The notes under the pieces: generated by a model
The model's input: the letters and a program-made list of their open reading frames with translations, nothing else
What the model was told of the DNA's origin: nothing
The model's database searches: none
Shown here: positions 46,201-53,887 of the stretch, one piece after another
How the letters are laid out: each line of letters begins with the position of its first letter
Numbering within the stretch: the stretch's first letter is position 1
From: Chitinophaga sancti
GTDB taxonomy: Bacteria; Bacteroidota; Bacteroidia; Chitinophagales; Chitinophagaceae
Length of the DNA: 64,000 nucleotides
Assembly: GCF_034424315.1 (NCBI RefSeq)
Contig: NZ_CP139972.1
Coordinates: 8,006,501-8,070,500 of the forward strand
Direction of reading: 5' to 3'
Position numbers and translations under genes: made by a program

Positions 46201-47644
46201 CCTGCAGGAAAACGTCCACACCTGTATTTGTAAATGTGAGCTGGCTTCCAAATCTTACATCAGCAAGCGCATTGTTCTCATAACTCATCAGGAAACTGAT
46301 TTCATCTATCACCAGTCCATTTACAATGGTCAGTTGGCCGACTGCATCTGCTTCAAAATAGTAGGAGGGATTATCACCCACCTGTGCGGAGAACTCAAGT
46401 TTTACAATGCTTAACTGGTCATTGCCCGGAAGCTTTACATCTTTGGCAAAGGTGCCTATGAGTGTATTGACGTCTAAAGAAGTTCCGTCCTGCATTCCTG
46501 CAATTAAAACACCCGTGTGTACGTCTACGGATGTTGCCAGCATGAGCGGACCAAGCACCATATCCGCATAAAGCAGTACCGCTACATTGGAAGCTTTGGG
46601 TTGTGCAGGATCTGCGATATTGAAAATTGCGCCAATCTTTTGTAATTCTATTACGTTGGGAATAATGGTCCATGACAGTTCAAAACTTACGCTGATGCCG
46701 ATACTTACCAGTTGTTTTGCTCTTATATCAAATACCACATTCAGGTCATCGATGGAGAATTTCGCGCCGCTCCATGGCAGGTCTACAGTGATCAGGCTTT
46801 GAGGGTCTGCACCCATAAATCCACTCAGACCGGATAGCGCATCCAGGGTCGGAATGTTTCCTGAGCGGTCGAGATTAAAAGCAAGCAGATGTTGTTCCGG
46901 TCCATGGAGTGCCAATGCCACGGGCAGTGTAAAATTGTTGGCCGTAAATGCAGTGATAAGTGCTACCTCGTTGGCAAACCAATATGACGGATCGTTATTG
47001 GGTAGTGTTGTTAAAAGGGATTGCACCCTTAGTTTGGTTAACAGCTTAAATATACCAAAATTCAATTCTACCAGGTTCCCCGAGTTTACATTGATCACCG
47101 GAAAAGTCTGATTAGCCGTTTGTTGTAATTGTATGCTTCCTGTTAGTGTTGGTGGAGTGCCGATCATCCAGGATGCCAGTGTGAAAAGGTCGTTTACCAC
47201 CAATGCTGCCTGAAAGCCAAGAGAGCCGGGCTGTTGGGAATTTATCGTCACTACAGTGTTATTCATCAGCACCCTGTTCAGCGTAAGCATAGGTGTTTGG
47301 TTCAGTACCGGAAAGCTGTTGGAGAAGGAATAGTTATCATCCGGGTTAAAAGTGAGCCGCAGTTCCACATTGTTGTTCACGATGCTAAAGTCCAGCTGAC
47401 CGCTTACGGTGGCTGCCTGCTGATAAAGTGTAAACCCTTTTGTATCAAAATTCAGCACATACACCAGGAGATCACCGTTGATGCTACCTTTTTGTACAAT
47501 TGTTCCGCGGAGTACACCTCCCCAGTAAGTATTCAATAGGTTATTAACAGATGTGGATGCGAGTTTATTATCTGTTGACGGAAGCTTCAGGGATGAACCG
47601 GAGATATAACTATCCAGGATAGTTTTCAGATCTATAAGTGTCAT
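43208..47644 (-). CDS. Giant beta-rich DUF6603-like protein (1478 residues), five-gene operon
   Basis: No signal peptide. Almost the whole chain is predicted beta by eye, with repeated amphipathic strands (LSIVKLEFSAQVGDNPSYYFEAD, FSLDAAIMIGPVTFSVEGLSF). The conserved block GGPPFFIVTGLMGGFGYNRSL (about 895-915) and the later YHHAFNAPSYYPKVSRLGFNW and ITPSCAMAGGGLEILF blocks match my memory of DUF6603 proteins of bacteria and fungi, whose function is unknown. The alternating strands recall lipid-transfer or large-barrel scaffolds, which is speculation. It is the second gene of the operon, 10 bases after the nuclease gene. Confidence 0.75.
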   Translation of the reverse strand: MTLIDLKTILDSYISGSSLKLPSTDNKLASTSVNNLLNTYWGGVLRGTIVQKGSINGDLLVYVLNFDTKGFTLYQQAATVSGQLDFSIVNNNVELRLTFNPDDNYSFSNSFPVLNQTPMLTLNRVLMNNTVVTINSQQPGSLGFQAALVVNDLFTLASWMIGTPPTLTGSIQLQQTANQTFPVINVNSGNLVELNFGIFKLLTKLRVQSLLTTLPNNDPSYWFANEVALITAFTANNFTLPVALALHGPEQHLLAFNLDRSGNIPTLDALSGLSGFMGADPQSLITVDLPWSGAKFSIDDLNVVFDIRAKQLVSIGISVSFELSWTIIPNVIELQKIGAIFNIADPAQPKASNVAVLLYADMVLGPLMLATSVDVHTGVLIAGMQDGTSLDVNTLIGTFAKDVKLPGNDQLSIVKLEFSAQVGDNPSYYFEADAVGQLTIVNGLVIDEISFLMSYENNALADVRFGSQLTFTNTGVDVFLQAAYQKVSGWNFSGSTGPGQQIPMDTLIKDLVSLFGMDGVPDWINGATVSDIALSFNNSRGEFNFSITTTIPVVSAALNITLNIALTKTSKVITGTILIAGLEFSLIAANENNNNIFIATYQASGGPSSISLKQLVSGISPSLGDDIPEGIKLDLKDAKFIFADKHFAIGVDLGASFDLSNLPIIGNELPASLSINVDHLQILYSSTTFTTSQTSIINTLLPAGISPLPATPAKGIQVTGKLDIGSLSTDVNIGAAAGTTKSVATMAAAAVTTTSSTPSIQWFNIQRTFGPVNFQRIGVSFSDNTLLFSLDAAIMIGPVTFSVEGLSFGSPINSFRPEFDIHGLGLSYISPKLTIFGSILKIPEDQLPANIAFQYDGMVSVKAGEWGLTALASYAQMSGGSPSLFVFAALNATLGGPPFFIVTGLMGGFGYNRSLQLPNFDEVTDFPLLAIGSTTDPLDVLAIMEGQKPGHSGKTKQWIAPQAGEYWLAAGISFSSFEIVRGQLLLAAEFGHELAFALLGLASLRLPQGASDADSYVFVELQLAAVLKPNEGYLSVGAALTGNSFLITKGCHLTGGFAFCMWFGTNVNAGQFVTTVGGYHHAFNAPSYYPKVSRLGFNWIVDSRVTIKGDAYFAITPSCAMAGGGLEILFNSGDLRAWFTAQADLMLTWHPFSFYADISIEIGVSYRLNLGVCHKTISLSLGAAMDFWGPPTGGRVKVHICIVSFTVAFGAEDPKDQNNQALLWKEFKALLPAAADVCKIVASTGLYKTTDDNTWVVRSGRFSFLTQTVIPASSTNYLSGHQTVQSAVNTQGINIRPMNHTGVISTHLLEIYYEGGSVAQDLSSWNITTAITNMPEALWGQPLKDGDGNFIQNPAVPTANVVPGQLNGFTVTAPSPVLGDGTGLIPMKLLREEYILLPDGQTPQGPLSVAVKPVNNFMPVFNSGSITDIARGINNASPRNAIFDILQMNEIYKGGNSNMALLAANAGNLFSDAPMERS

Positions 47645-47654
47645 ATGGCTTCTT

Positions 47655-49502
47655 TTATAAATTCATTTCAAAAATGACGGGTAAGTGATCACTGACAAAT
47701 AGCTTCACAAATTCAATTGCCCTGCGCTGGGGTGGGATGACAACGGGCAGTGGTACTGGTCCGGCATAGGGGCCAGCGCCTGCGGCGGGGGCGGCTATAC
47801 CCGTAACTGCTACGGGGCCTGCCTGGCCTGCGGCTGCACTTCCAAATCCACCTGCCTGTATATCTGCCAATAAAGTAGCGGGATTGCGCACGTTGGGAAT
47901 TGCCACGGGGGCAACAGGTATTGCTGCTCCGCCAGGATGGAATACAGGAAGCTGCAGGAAGCCCTGTATAATGGCGGCTGGGATATAGAAATTTGGGGCC
48001 TGTGGAATAGTACCGGATACAGCAGCGGGTAAGAAGTAGAGATTTCCGAAAGCGTGGTTGGGCACTTGTAATGGCGTAAATCCCCTGTAAAAAACATTGT
48101 CAAATGCGGAGGACCTGAAATGATCTATATTGTTTGAAAGAACATGGGGGCCAGTGAAATTTTGCCTTAGTAAAATAAGCGATTTATTATTGGGGTTATT
48201 TGCAGCTGTAGGTACTGCAGGCAGTGGTGGATAAACAGGGGCAGGTAGTGGTACAAAGGGAGCGTTCACCCTGATATTTGGGGTTGTTACAGCACCAAGC
48301 ACCTGATTGCAGCCGGCTCCGCCCATATTAAAATTGTCTGTGTATGCCCGGAAGTGACCCGCTGCCGGGTTTAATCGTTTATTAAAGTCCCCACCTATGA
48401 TAGCGCGGTTGCAATCAATATAGCCGGGGATAGTATGGTCATACGCCTGGTAGAGTGAACGGCAGTTGGATGCCATTGCCATTCCCACCATTCCCGGAGC
48501 GTTTAGAGGGGTGTGGTAAACGGTGATAGGTATCAGTTCGGCAGCAGCAGCTCCTCCGGTGCTGACCCTGATAGTGCAGGTTGCGGGGCGCCTGGTGAGC
48601 CTTGGATGTCCATATAGGGCTCCTATGCCATCTGCAAATCGCAGCAGGCTCCAATTGTTTACCGCAGCAGGAACAAAATTGGCATTTGCTCCGTTTGGCA
48701 AATAGGGTCTGCCGGTAAGCACGAGGCTGATGGCATGTTGAGGTACTACAACGGCCCCGTTTGCGGGTAAGGTGTAAGCGGCGGGCAGGGTATAATTAGC
48801 AGGGATAACGATGGGGAAGACGGCCTGAGTCGGGGCTGTGAGTGTGATACCGCCGGGCCCGGGAATGGTACCAGCAGGTAAAATATCTCCGGCATTGATA
48901 GTTATAGGTGCACCAGTAATACCTGCTGCTACAACCACCGCACCTGCTCTTGTAATTCCACCTGCGCCTATGGTAGAACCTGCGGGAAGGGAGTAGGCGT
49001 TGGGGCCTGCAGGAACAGTAATATTGTTAGCCAGTATGCCCAGGCCGAAAACGCCCCCGTGCCTTGCGATAACGGAAGTGGACTGCGTATTTGCTACAAC
49101 AGGGCCTGCTCCACCAACTGTAGCCGGATCTACGGGGTCTGCTATCTGCATAATAAACTTTGCGATGTTCTGTCGCCAGAAAACGACATAGCCTTCATGA
49201 CGGCCCTGGGGCGTGAAGGCAACATCTGCATTTGTCGCATATGGCATAGCGGCATTATTGGAAAGTGATCCGGCTACCGAATCGCAGTACCATTCCTGCC
49301 CGGGTATTGCATTCAAATTGAATAGCAGCAGAATAAGCGTTCCCAGTGCTCCGTTTCGATATTCCTGTACCATTACTACATCAGCATTTGTATTTATAAT
49401 AGCTTGTGCTATGAGGTTACATCGGTTCTGGGAGTTGCCGTAAAAATTTCCCTGATCACCCAGGTTCTCGATATTCCAGAAAACAATTTTGACGTTAGGC
49501 AT
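47655..49502 (-). CDS. Endonuclease/exonuclease/phosphatase-fold protein with a large Ala/Gly/Pro-rich insert
   Basis: 615 residues, first gene of the five-gene operon. The motifs of a DNase I-like enzyme are all present: VFWNIENL (Asn10), MVQEY (Glu47), RHEGYVVFWR, YHTPLN (His330), IIGGDFN (Asp372, Asn374) and the final SDHLPV (Asp605, His606). It is therefore likely active on a phosphodiester: nucleic acid, phosphoinositide or sphingomyelin. Between the first and second halves lies an insert (about 155-265) of PAG/AGGI/LPA-type repeats, and a second Pro/Ala-rich region lies at about 390-590. No signal peptide is present. A cargo or effector role within the operon's assembly is inference. 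Confidence 0.8.
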   Translation of the reverse strand: MPNVKIVFWNIENLGDQGNFYGNSQNRCNLIAQAIINTNADVVMVQEYRNGALGTLILLLFNLNAIPGQEWYCDSVAGSLSNNAAMPYATNADVAFTPQGRHEGYVVFWRQNIAKFIMQIADPVDPATVGGAGPVVANTQSTSVIARHGGVFGLGILANNITVPAGPNAYSLPAGSTIGAGGITRAGAVVVAAGITGAPITINAGDILPAGTIPGPGGITLTAPTQAVFPIVIPANYTLPAAYTLPANGAVVVPQHAISLVLTGRPYLPNGANANFVPAAVNNWSLLRFADGIGALYGHPRLTRRPATCTIRVSTGGAAAAELIPITVYHTPLNAPGMVGMAMASNCRSLYQAYDHTIPGYIDCNRAIIGGDFNKRLNPAAGHFRAYTDNFNMGGAGCNQVLGAVTTPNIRVNAPFVPLPAPVYPPLPAVPTAANNPNNKSLILLRQNFTGPHVLSNNIDHFRSSAFDNVFYRGFTPLQVPNHAFGNLYFLPAAVSGTIPQAPNFYIPAAIIQGFLQLPVFHPGGAAIPVAPVAIPNVRNPATLLADIQAGGFGSAAAGQAGPVAVTGIAAPAAGAGPYAGPVPLPVVIPPQRRAIEFVKLFVSDHLPVIFEMNL

Positions 49503-50204
49503 CCTTTCTTGATTTTATTAGTACATGGGGATTTGTACACCGCTGCAAAGCAGGGTATAGCCTATACAAATGCTATTCATTGGGAATTATGCACGCACGG
49601 TTTTGTGAATTAGCATGATGAAATTGGGCTAAAGAAATTGGAACTGAGTGATTATAGTGAGTAAAATAGCATGATGGAATTAAAAATATCTATGTAATTA
49701 TCCTGATGATTTAAGCCTGATGGGTTTTAGGAACAAGCGATAGGGGTATATATTCTTACATAGGATGTTTTTTTAATTTCCCCTGATGTATTTCATGCGA
49801 TTGAAGGTATCAATAAGTTTAATAAAGAGAAATTTTTTTTGTGGGGATAAAGTGATATTTTCTAATTGTTAGGTGATTACATTCCAGCAATTAAAAAGAG
49901 GTTCAAATTAGCTAAAGCTGATCTCTATGAGCTCTCTATTTTTGTTGTGGAATAGTTATGTGTGAGCGGGAAAAGAATTAGTTAGATCTTGAACGTAATA
50001 ATGAAAAGGTGTCTCCTAAGGTGAGATGGTTTCCTTTTGTAGTGTGAAATTGTTTGAGTAAGTGGGTTGGTTGAAATTGAAAGATCAGAAGCGTATTTAC
50101 CGGTAAAAAACAGGTTACTTCAAAAAAATCTTTATAAAAGTTTTTTCGTATTCAAAATCTTCTTACTTTCGCGCCCCGCACTGTTAAAGACGGTGTGTGA
50201 AAAT
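49503..50204. other. Promoter region of the five-gene operon and tRNA leader
   Basis: About 700 bases between the minus-strand operon and the tRNA. It is AT-rich with no credible gene. It should contain the divergent start points of the operon (minus) and of the tRNA (plus), but I could not fix a -7/-33 pair with confidence. Confidence 0.5.
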
Positions 50205-50279
50205 GGTGGTTGTAGCTCAGTTGGTTAGAGCACCAGATTGTGGTTCTGGGGGTCGTGGGTTCGAACCCCATCATCCACC
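50205..50279 (+). tRNA. tRNA-His (anticodon GTG)
   Basis: A full cloverleaf can be drawn. The anticodon loop TTGTGGT sits between the stem halves CCAGA and TCTGG, giving anticodon GTG. The D-arm TAGCTCAGTTGGTTAGAGC and the T-arm GTGGGTTCGAACCCCAT are standard. The extra 5' G (-1) opposite C73, diagnostic for tRNA-His, is present. One acceptor-stem position seems to be a T-T mismatch. CCA is not encoded. Confidence 0.95.
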
Positions 50280-50300
50280 CTAACGGGAATATCCTTTGAA

Positions 50301-50329
50301 AGGGCTTCTGTATACAGAAGCCCTTTTTG
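50301..50329 (+). terminator. Terminator after tRNA-His
   Basis: A perfect 12-base inverted repeat (AGGGCTTCTGTA / TACAGAAGCCCT, 50301-50324) is followed by a T-run. It lies 22 bases after the tRNA. Confidence 0.85.
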
Positions 50330-50743
50330 TTTTATTTTCAATGTGTTATGAACAAAAAGCGGGTGTAAAAAAGGTGTTCGAAACATAGTTTTCTCATAAT
50401 AGAGGGAGCTGTCGAACACCAGGCGTATAAAGTTCTTTTTCATCACTAAACTGGCTGCATGGTATAGAGAAAATACATTTTGTAGCTTAGGTAAGTTTTC
50501 TTCAAATCGATCCCAATAGTTCTTTTGGGAGCTGGAGTATTTGTCAATAAGACTATTGAGCCGCAGGCGTTCAGTATTCAATTTTAAGAACCACCTGTTA
50601 TATGTATCATCGTTAATTCTATTCTTCAAAAATTTTTCTTCCAGGGATTCCAGGTCGTCTAATACCTTTTTTAAGAATTCTCTACTGTTAGCTATATTTT
50701 TGTGATGCGATGAATCACAAACCGACGCAGACCGTGTGTTCAT
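50330..50743 (-). pseudogene. C-terminal remnant of a large serine recombinase, abutting tRNA-His
   Basis: The minus-strand frame (50225-50743 including its run into the tRNA) encodes only the last part of a Bacteroidota serine recombinase. There is a coiled-coil (LESLEEKFLKNRINDDTYNR), then NYWDRFEENLPKL and FIRLVFDSSLYYEKTMFRTPF. Catalytic and zinc-ribbon domains are missing. The frame then runs through the tRNA terminator and through the tRNA itself read backwards (VDDGVRTHDPQNHN), which is not a real protein tail. It marks an old integration event next to the tRNA. The first codons (MNTRSASVCDSS) are not recombinase-like. Confidence 0.65.
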
Positions 50744-50893
50744 AGAAGAATTCTACCGCAGTCACAAAGACGAATTTCTTATTGTAAACCAGCCACTGTG
50801 CTCTTATAGCTACTTACGTCCATGAGCAAATACTTTATAACGGTCTAAACCAGTGCATATGAGGACTATTGCGATGGTCTGTTTTGGCCGGGC

Positions 50894-51154
50894 TCAAAGA
50901 ACTTCTGGATGACAGTTCCCTAAATGTTCCAAACAATACCAATTGGGAAAAATACAGGTACAAGGATTCCTTGAATCCCCAGGTATAAAATGCATGGCAA
51001 CTTTCATGTCATAAGAAGTTACCGCACCGAGTAATGTGAATTCTTTTAGATTTTTGATCCATATTATTCTAACTGAAAGCGTATCATGTGCCTGACCTTT
51101 AGCCAAATTAGAAAATATTAAGATGGTATATACGAACCCCAAAAAGGATTTCAT
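50894..51154 (-). CDS. Small exported protein of unknown function
   Basis: 86 residues with a clear signal peptide (MKSFLGFVYTILIFSNLAKG, probable cut before QAHD). The mature part is short, with three Cys near the C-terminus (NPCTCIF, NWYCLEH). It could be a complete small secreted protein or the 5' part of a broken one. No family is recognised. It lies between recombinase debris and an IS element, so pseudogene status is possible. Confidence 0.4.
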   Translation of the reverse strand: MKSFLGFVYTILIFSNLAKGQAHDTLSVRIIWIKNLKEFTLLGAVTSYDMKVAMHFIPGDSRNPCTCIFPNWYCLEHLGNCHPEVL

Positions 51155-51250
51155 TATATTTTATTTTTGTAAATCATTAAGTGTATCTATATCACAGCAC
51201 CACCTTCAAAATTTTCCAAAGCTACTAATTGATAATACACAAACCTCTTA

Positions 51251-52112
51251 GAGTATGTTTAAAAACTAATTCTACTTATTTTAGAAGTATACTAATGAAT
51301 GCTACCTGGATGAAAGCCACAGATGATTCAGGTAGCCTTTCATAATCCTTCGACAATCTTCTGAAGTTATTGAGCCAAGCGAATGATCGTTCAACCTGCC
51401 ATCTACCTTTCTGTGGCACAAAACCCTTTACTGTCGGCGGTTTCTGAGCTATTTCCATCTTCCATTTGTAATAATTCTCAACCATATCGCTAAACTCTCC
51501 CTGGTATGCTTTATCTGTACGAATCAGTTTCATCCTATGACTAACCTTTTCAATTTTCCACAGCAAATCAAAACCGCCAATTGAGTCATGAATATTTGCG
51601 CCGCTGACACTTATCGCAATTGGTAATCCTAAGCTATCAACAGCAAGATGCCTTTTTCGACCATTGATATGCTTACCGCCATCGATCCCGGTTTCTATAC
51701 TTACGAATCCAGTTTTCTTTATACTTTGGCTATCGATAGCACTGACAGATGGTGCATAATTTCGCCCCTGATCTATCCGCTCTTTTCTAACCATTTTTAA
51801 CATCACCTGTTCCAGCACACCTGCTTTTTTCCATTTATTGAAATAATAGTAAACTATCTGCCAGTAAGGGAAATCACTGCTTAGATTACGCCATTGACTA
51901 CCTGTTCTGCAAATCCATAATATAGCATTGAAGATAGTTCGAAGGCTATATTTACGCTTTCTTTTGTCCGTTAATATTTTTTCTATACTTTTCCAGTGCG
52001 AATCGGTCAATAATGTGAACTTCGTTCTCATAGTTTGTTTTGTGGTAAATCCAAACTAATTGATCGATTCGTACTTTCCTAATTTTAGCCCATCAGAATT
52101 TTAAACATACTC
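51251..52112 (-). mobile_element. Intact IS5-family insertion sequence, 862 bp
   Basis: The ends are inverted repeats sharing GAGTATGTTTAAAA (left at 51251, right end at 52112 in reverse). The flanking target duplication is TTA (51248-51250 and 52113-52115), which fits the TNA duplications of the IS1031 group of IS5. One transposase gene fills the element. The insertion replaced the last residues of the lipoprotein gene to its right. Confidence 0.85.
51276..52031 (-). CDS. IS5-family transposase
   Basis: 251 residues, a usual length for the group. An N-terminal helix-turn-helix part (RTIFNAILWICRTGSQWRNL) is followed by the DDE nuclease: first Asp in VSAIDSQSIKKTG, second Asp in KLIRTDKAYQG, and Glu in RWQVERSFAWLNNFRRL. 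The frame is uninterrupted and the element's ends are intact, so it may still be mobile. It cuts and pastes the element via its terminal repeats. Confidence 0.92.
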   Translation of the reverse strand: MRTKFTLLTDSHWKSIEKILTDKRKRKYSLRTIFNAILWICRTGSQWRNLSSDFPYWQIVYYYFNKWKKAGVLEQVMLKMVRKERIDQGRNYAPSVSAIDSQSIKKTGFVSIETGIDGGKHINGRKRHLAVDSLGLPIAISVSGANIHDSIGGFDLLWKIEKVSHRMKLIRTDKAYQGEFSDMVENYYKWKMEIAQKPPTVKGFVPQKGRWQVERSFAWLNNFRRLSKDYERLPESSVAFIQVAFISILLK

Positions 52113-52512
52113 TTAAGTCCTTGGTTATATAGAAATCTTTTACAAAACCATCTTCAAATTCGAGAAACGTTGCGGAGTCAGCTAATAAGCCAACAAAAGG
52201 CATTACACCGTCTCTTGGAATGAATTTATGTATTAAGCCTTCAATTTTTAAATGATAAGTATTTCCGATTTGTATTTTATTATCACACGTGTAGTTTTTT
52301 TTTGTTGTAACAATTTTATACTGATTACCACCATTTTTAGCGCATATAATGTAGGTATTATTTAGGCTATCTATTTGGAAGATATAGTAGTCTTTTGAAA
52401 CTTGGTTATTATCCGAGAGCTTTAAACTTCTATTTGAAGATTTATGCTTGTTACTAAACCCACAATAAGCAAACAATAATAGGATAAGGAATGCTGCTAA
52501 TAATCTTTTCAT
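52093..52512 (-). CDS. Small lipoprotein-like protein, C-terminus altered by the IS
   Basis: 139 residues. The N-terminus is a lipoprotein-type signal (LLAAFLILLLFAYCGFSN, Cys in a lipobox-like context). The rest is a small beta-rich domain (YYIFQIDSLNNTYIICAKNG, IQIGNTYHLKIEG). The stop codon lies inside the IS. If the IS and one TTA copy are removed, the frame reads ...ITKDLRGLCIIN and stops 24 bases after the junction; with the IS it ends ...DLRVCLKF. The protein is thus nearly full length and may still work. Function unknown. Confidence 0.6.
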   Translation of the reverse strand: MKRLLAAFLILLLFAYCGFSNKHKSSNRSLKLSDNNQVSKDYYIFQIDSLNNTYIICAKNGGNQYKIVTTKKNYTCDNKIQIGNTYHLKIEGLIHKFIPRDGVMPFVGLLADSATFLEFEDGFVKDFYITKDLRVCLKF

Positions 52513-52513
52513 G

Positions 52514-52780
52514 CTATGGTTTTGATATGTTTGTTAAGCCATAAGTTTCCCTTTTATTCGGTGAAACTACAACTTGCACTAACAATTTAAGGGCAGTTGA
52601 ACCGGTGATAACAGGTTCTCCAGTTTCTTCAGCAGGTAGAGCTTGAATTCGTCCTGCCTGTGGAGAAGCTGCTGTGTGTACGCTATCGTAAGCTGGTAGC
52701 AGAACTATTGGATTGCTCTGCGAAATTGCATTTTGTGCAACGGCGCATAGCAGGGATAGGAACAATAAAATTTGTTTCAT
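52514..52780 (-). CDS. Small exported protein of unknown function
   Basis: 88 residues with a signal peptide (MKQILLFLSLLCAVAQNAIS, probable cut before QSNP). The mature chain is short and shows no known domain. It starts just upstream of the lipoprotein-like gene in the same direction (1 base apart), so they form a small operon. Function unknown. Confidence 0.5.
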   Translation of the reverse strand: MKQILLFLSLLCAVAQNAISQSNPIVLLPAYDSVHTAASPQAGRIQALPAEETGEPVITGSTALKLLVQVVVSPNKRETYGLTNISKP

Positions 52781-53244
52781 CTAAGTGCTACTATAAATAT
52801 GGAAACGGGTCAGGGATGGTATAGGATATCATCAGAGAACCAATGGTTTATGAATACAGGTAGTTTTTAAAATTCATGACAATGTTGATGGCATAAGGAA
52901 ACCCCAGTCTATGGCTGGAATTAAGGGTAAAAGTATTTATTGTTGGAGAGAAATGTTATAACACAGACATGGGATTAATGAAAGATTTATGATAAAAATA
53001 CGAACAATGGAGTGGTGTGATCTATTGGGTGCCCCAGGATTCAATTTGTGCTAATTCCTTATTGAAAAAGGGGCTTTGTTTTAGTCCTTCATATAACCAT
53101 AAGGATATGTGAAGGGTACTTTTATATCAACTGGATATTGAGGTAGGCATAAAGTAACAAATAAGTACTGATTTAATGTCGTTGTCGGATAATATTCCAG
53201 GTGAAAATCTTTACCTTGCAGTATAACCCCAAAAATTGTTTGTT
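52781..53244. other. No gene seen (464 bases)
   Basis: AT-rich, no credible gene on either strand. It serves as the divergent promoter region for the two small exported proteins (minus) and the first paralogous protein (plus). No operator or hairpin could be fixed. Confidence 0.45.
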
Positions 53245-53784
53245 ATGGCTATTGTGAAGGATAATATTTTGCTGCAACTCGTGCGGGGAAGCCTCGGCGG
53301 TCAGCTTACGATTTACGAAAGGAACGGGCAGATTATCATGGCGAAGAAGCGTGGTCCGTCAAAAAATAAACCGTCAAAAAAACAGTTAGAAGCCAGGTAT
53401 AAGTTGCGCATAGCGGCGGCTTATGCAAAGGTGATTTTGGAAGATCCGGAGCTGAAGGCTTATTATAAGTCAAAGGCGGGTCCGGGGCAGAATGCGTATA
53501 ATATGGCGGTAAAGGATGCTTACAGGTCGCCGGAGGTGCAGGGTATTGTGTTTGAGGATACCACGGTGGTGGTAACTGCGAAGGATGAATTTCGGGTAGC
53601 GGAAGTACAGGTAAAGGTGTTTGATGCGAAGGGCGTGTTACAGGAAAGAGGGATGGCGGCATTAGGTCGTAATGGTGTGGATTGGTATTATAAAGCGGGC
53701 GTGTTGCCGGTAGGCGGGAAGGTGGTTATTGTAGCGGTGGATTTGCCGGGGAATGAGACGGTGAGAGAAGTGCGGTTGGAGTGA
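53245..53784 (+). CDS. Paralogue A: small basic protein with Ig-like C-terminus, function unknown
   Basis: 179 residues from the ATG at 53245 (three codons after the first ATG; chosen because the paralogue also begins MAxxx). The first 60 residues are Lys/Arg-rich (KKRGPSKNKPSKKQLEARYK). A helical segment follows (AYAKVILEDPELKAYYKSKA, GQNAYNMAVKDAY). Then comes a beta-rich Ig-like domain (TVVVTAKDEFRVAEVQVKVF ... VVIVAVDLPGNETVREV). It shares this whole layout with the gene at 55459. I have an impression that the family is common in Bacteroidota, often near LytTR proteins, but no function is known to me. Confidence 0.75.
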   Translation: MAIVKDNILLQLVRGSLGGQLTIYERNGQIIMAKKRGPSKNKPSKKQLEARYKLRIAAAYAKVILEDPELKAYYKSKAGPGQNAYNMAVKDAYRSPEVQGIVFEDTTVVVTAKDEFRVAEVQVKVFDAKGVLQERGMAALGRNGVDWYYKAGVLPVGGKVVIVAVDLPGNETVREVRLE

Positions 53785-53887
53785 TTGGTTATGGTGGTGT
53801 GTATGCCTGGGATGAACAATTGACGTGTCCACTGGTGGTGATAAATTTGCTGAGGATGAGACGGTGAGGGAAGTTCACCTGAAAGGA

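Noticed and set aside
35810..49502. Reading the five-gene operon as a prophage or contractile injection system
   Set aside because: No sheath, tube, baseplate, AAA ClpV/Orf-type ATPase, capsid, terminase or lysis gene is visible; only one protein is fibre-like.
50225..50329. C-terminal end of the minus-strand frame across the tRNA-His
   Set aside because: It is the antisense of a terminator and a tRNA, so it is not a protein tail.
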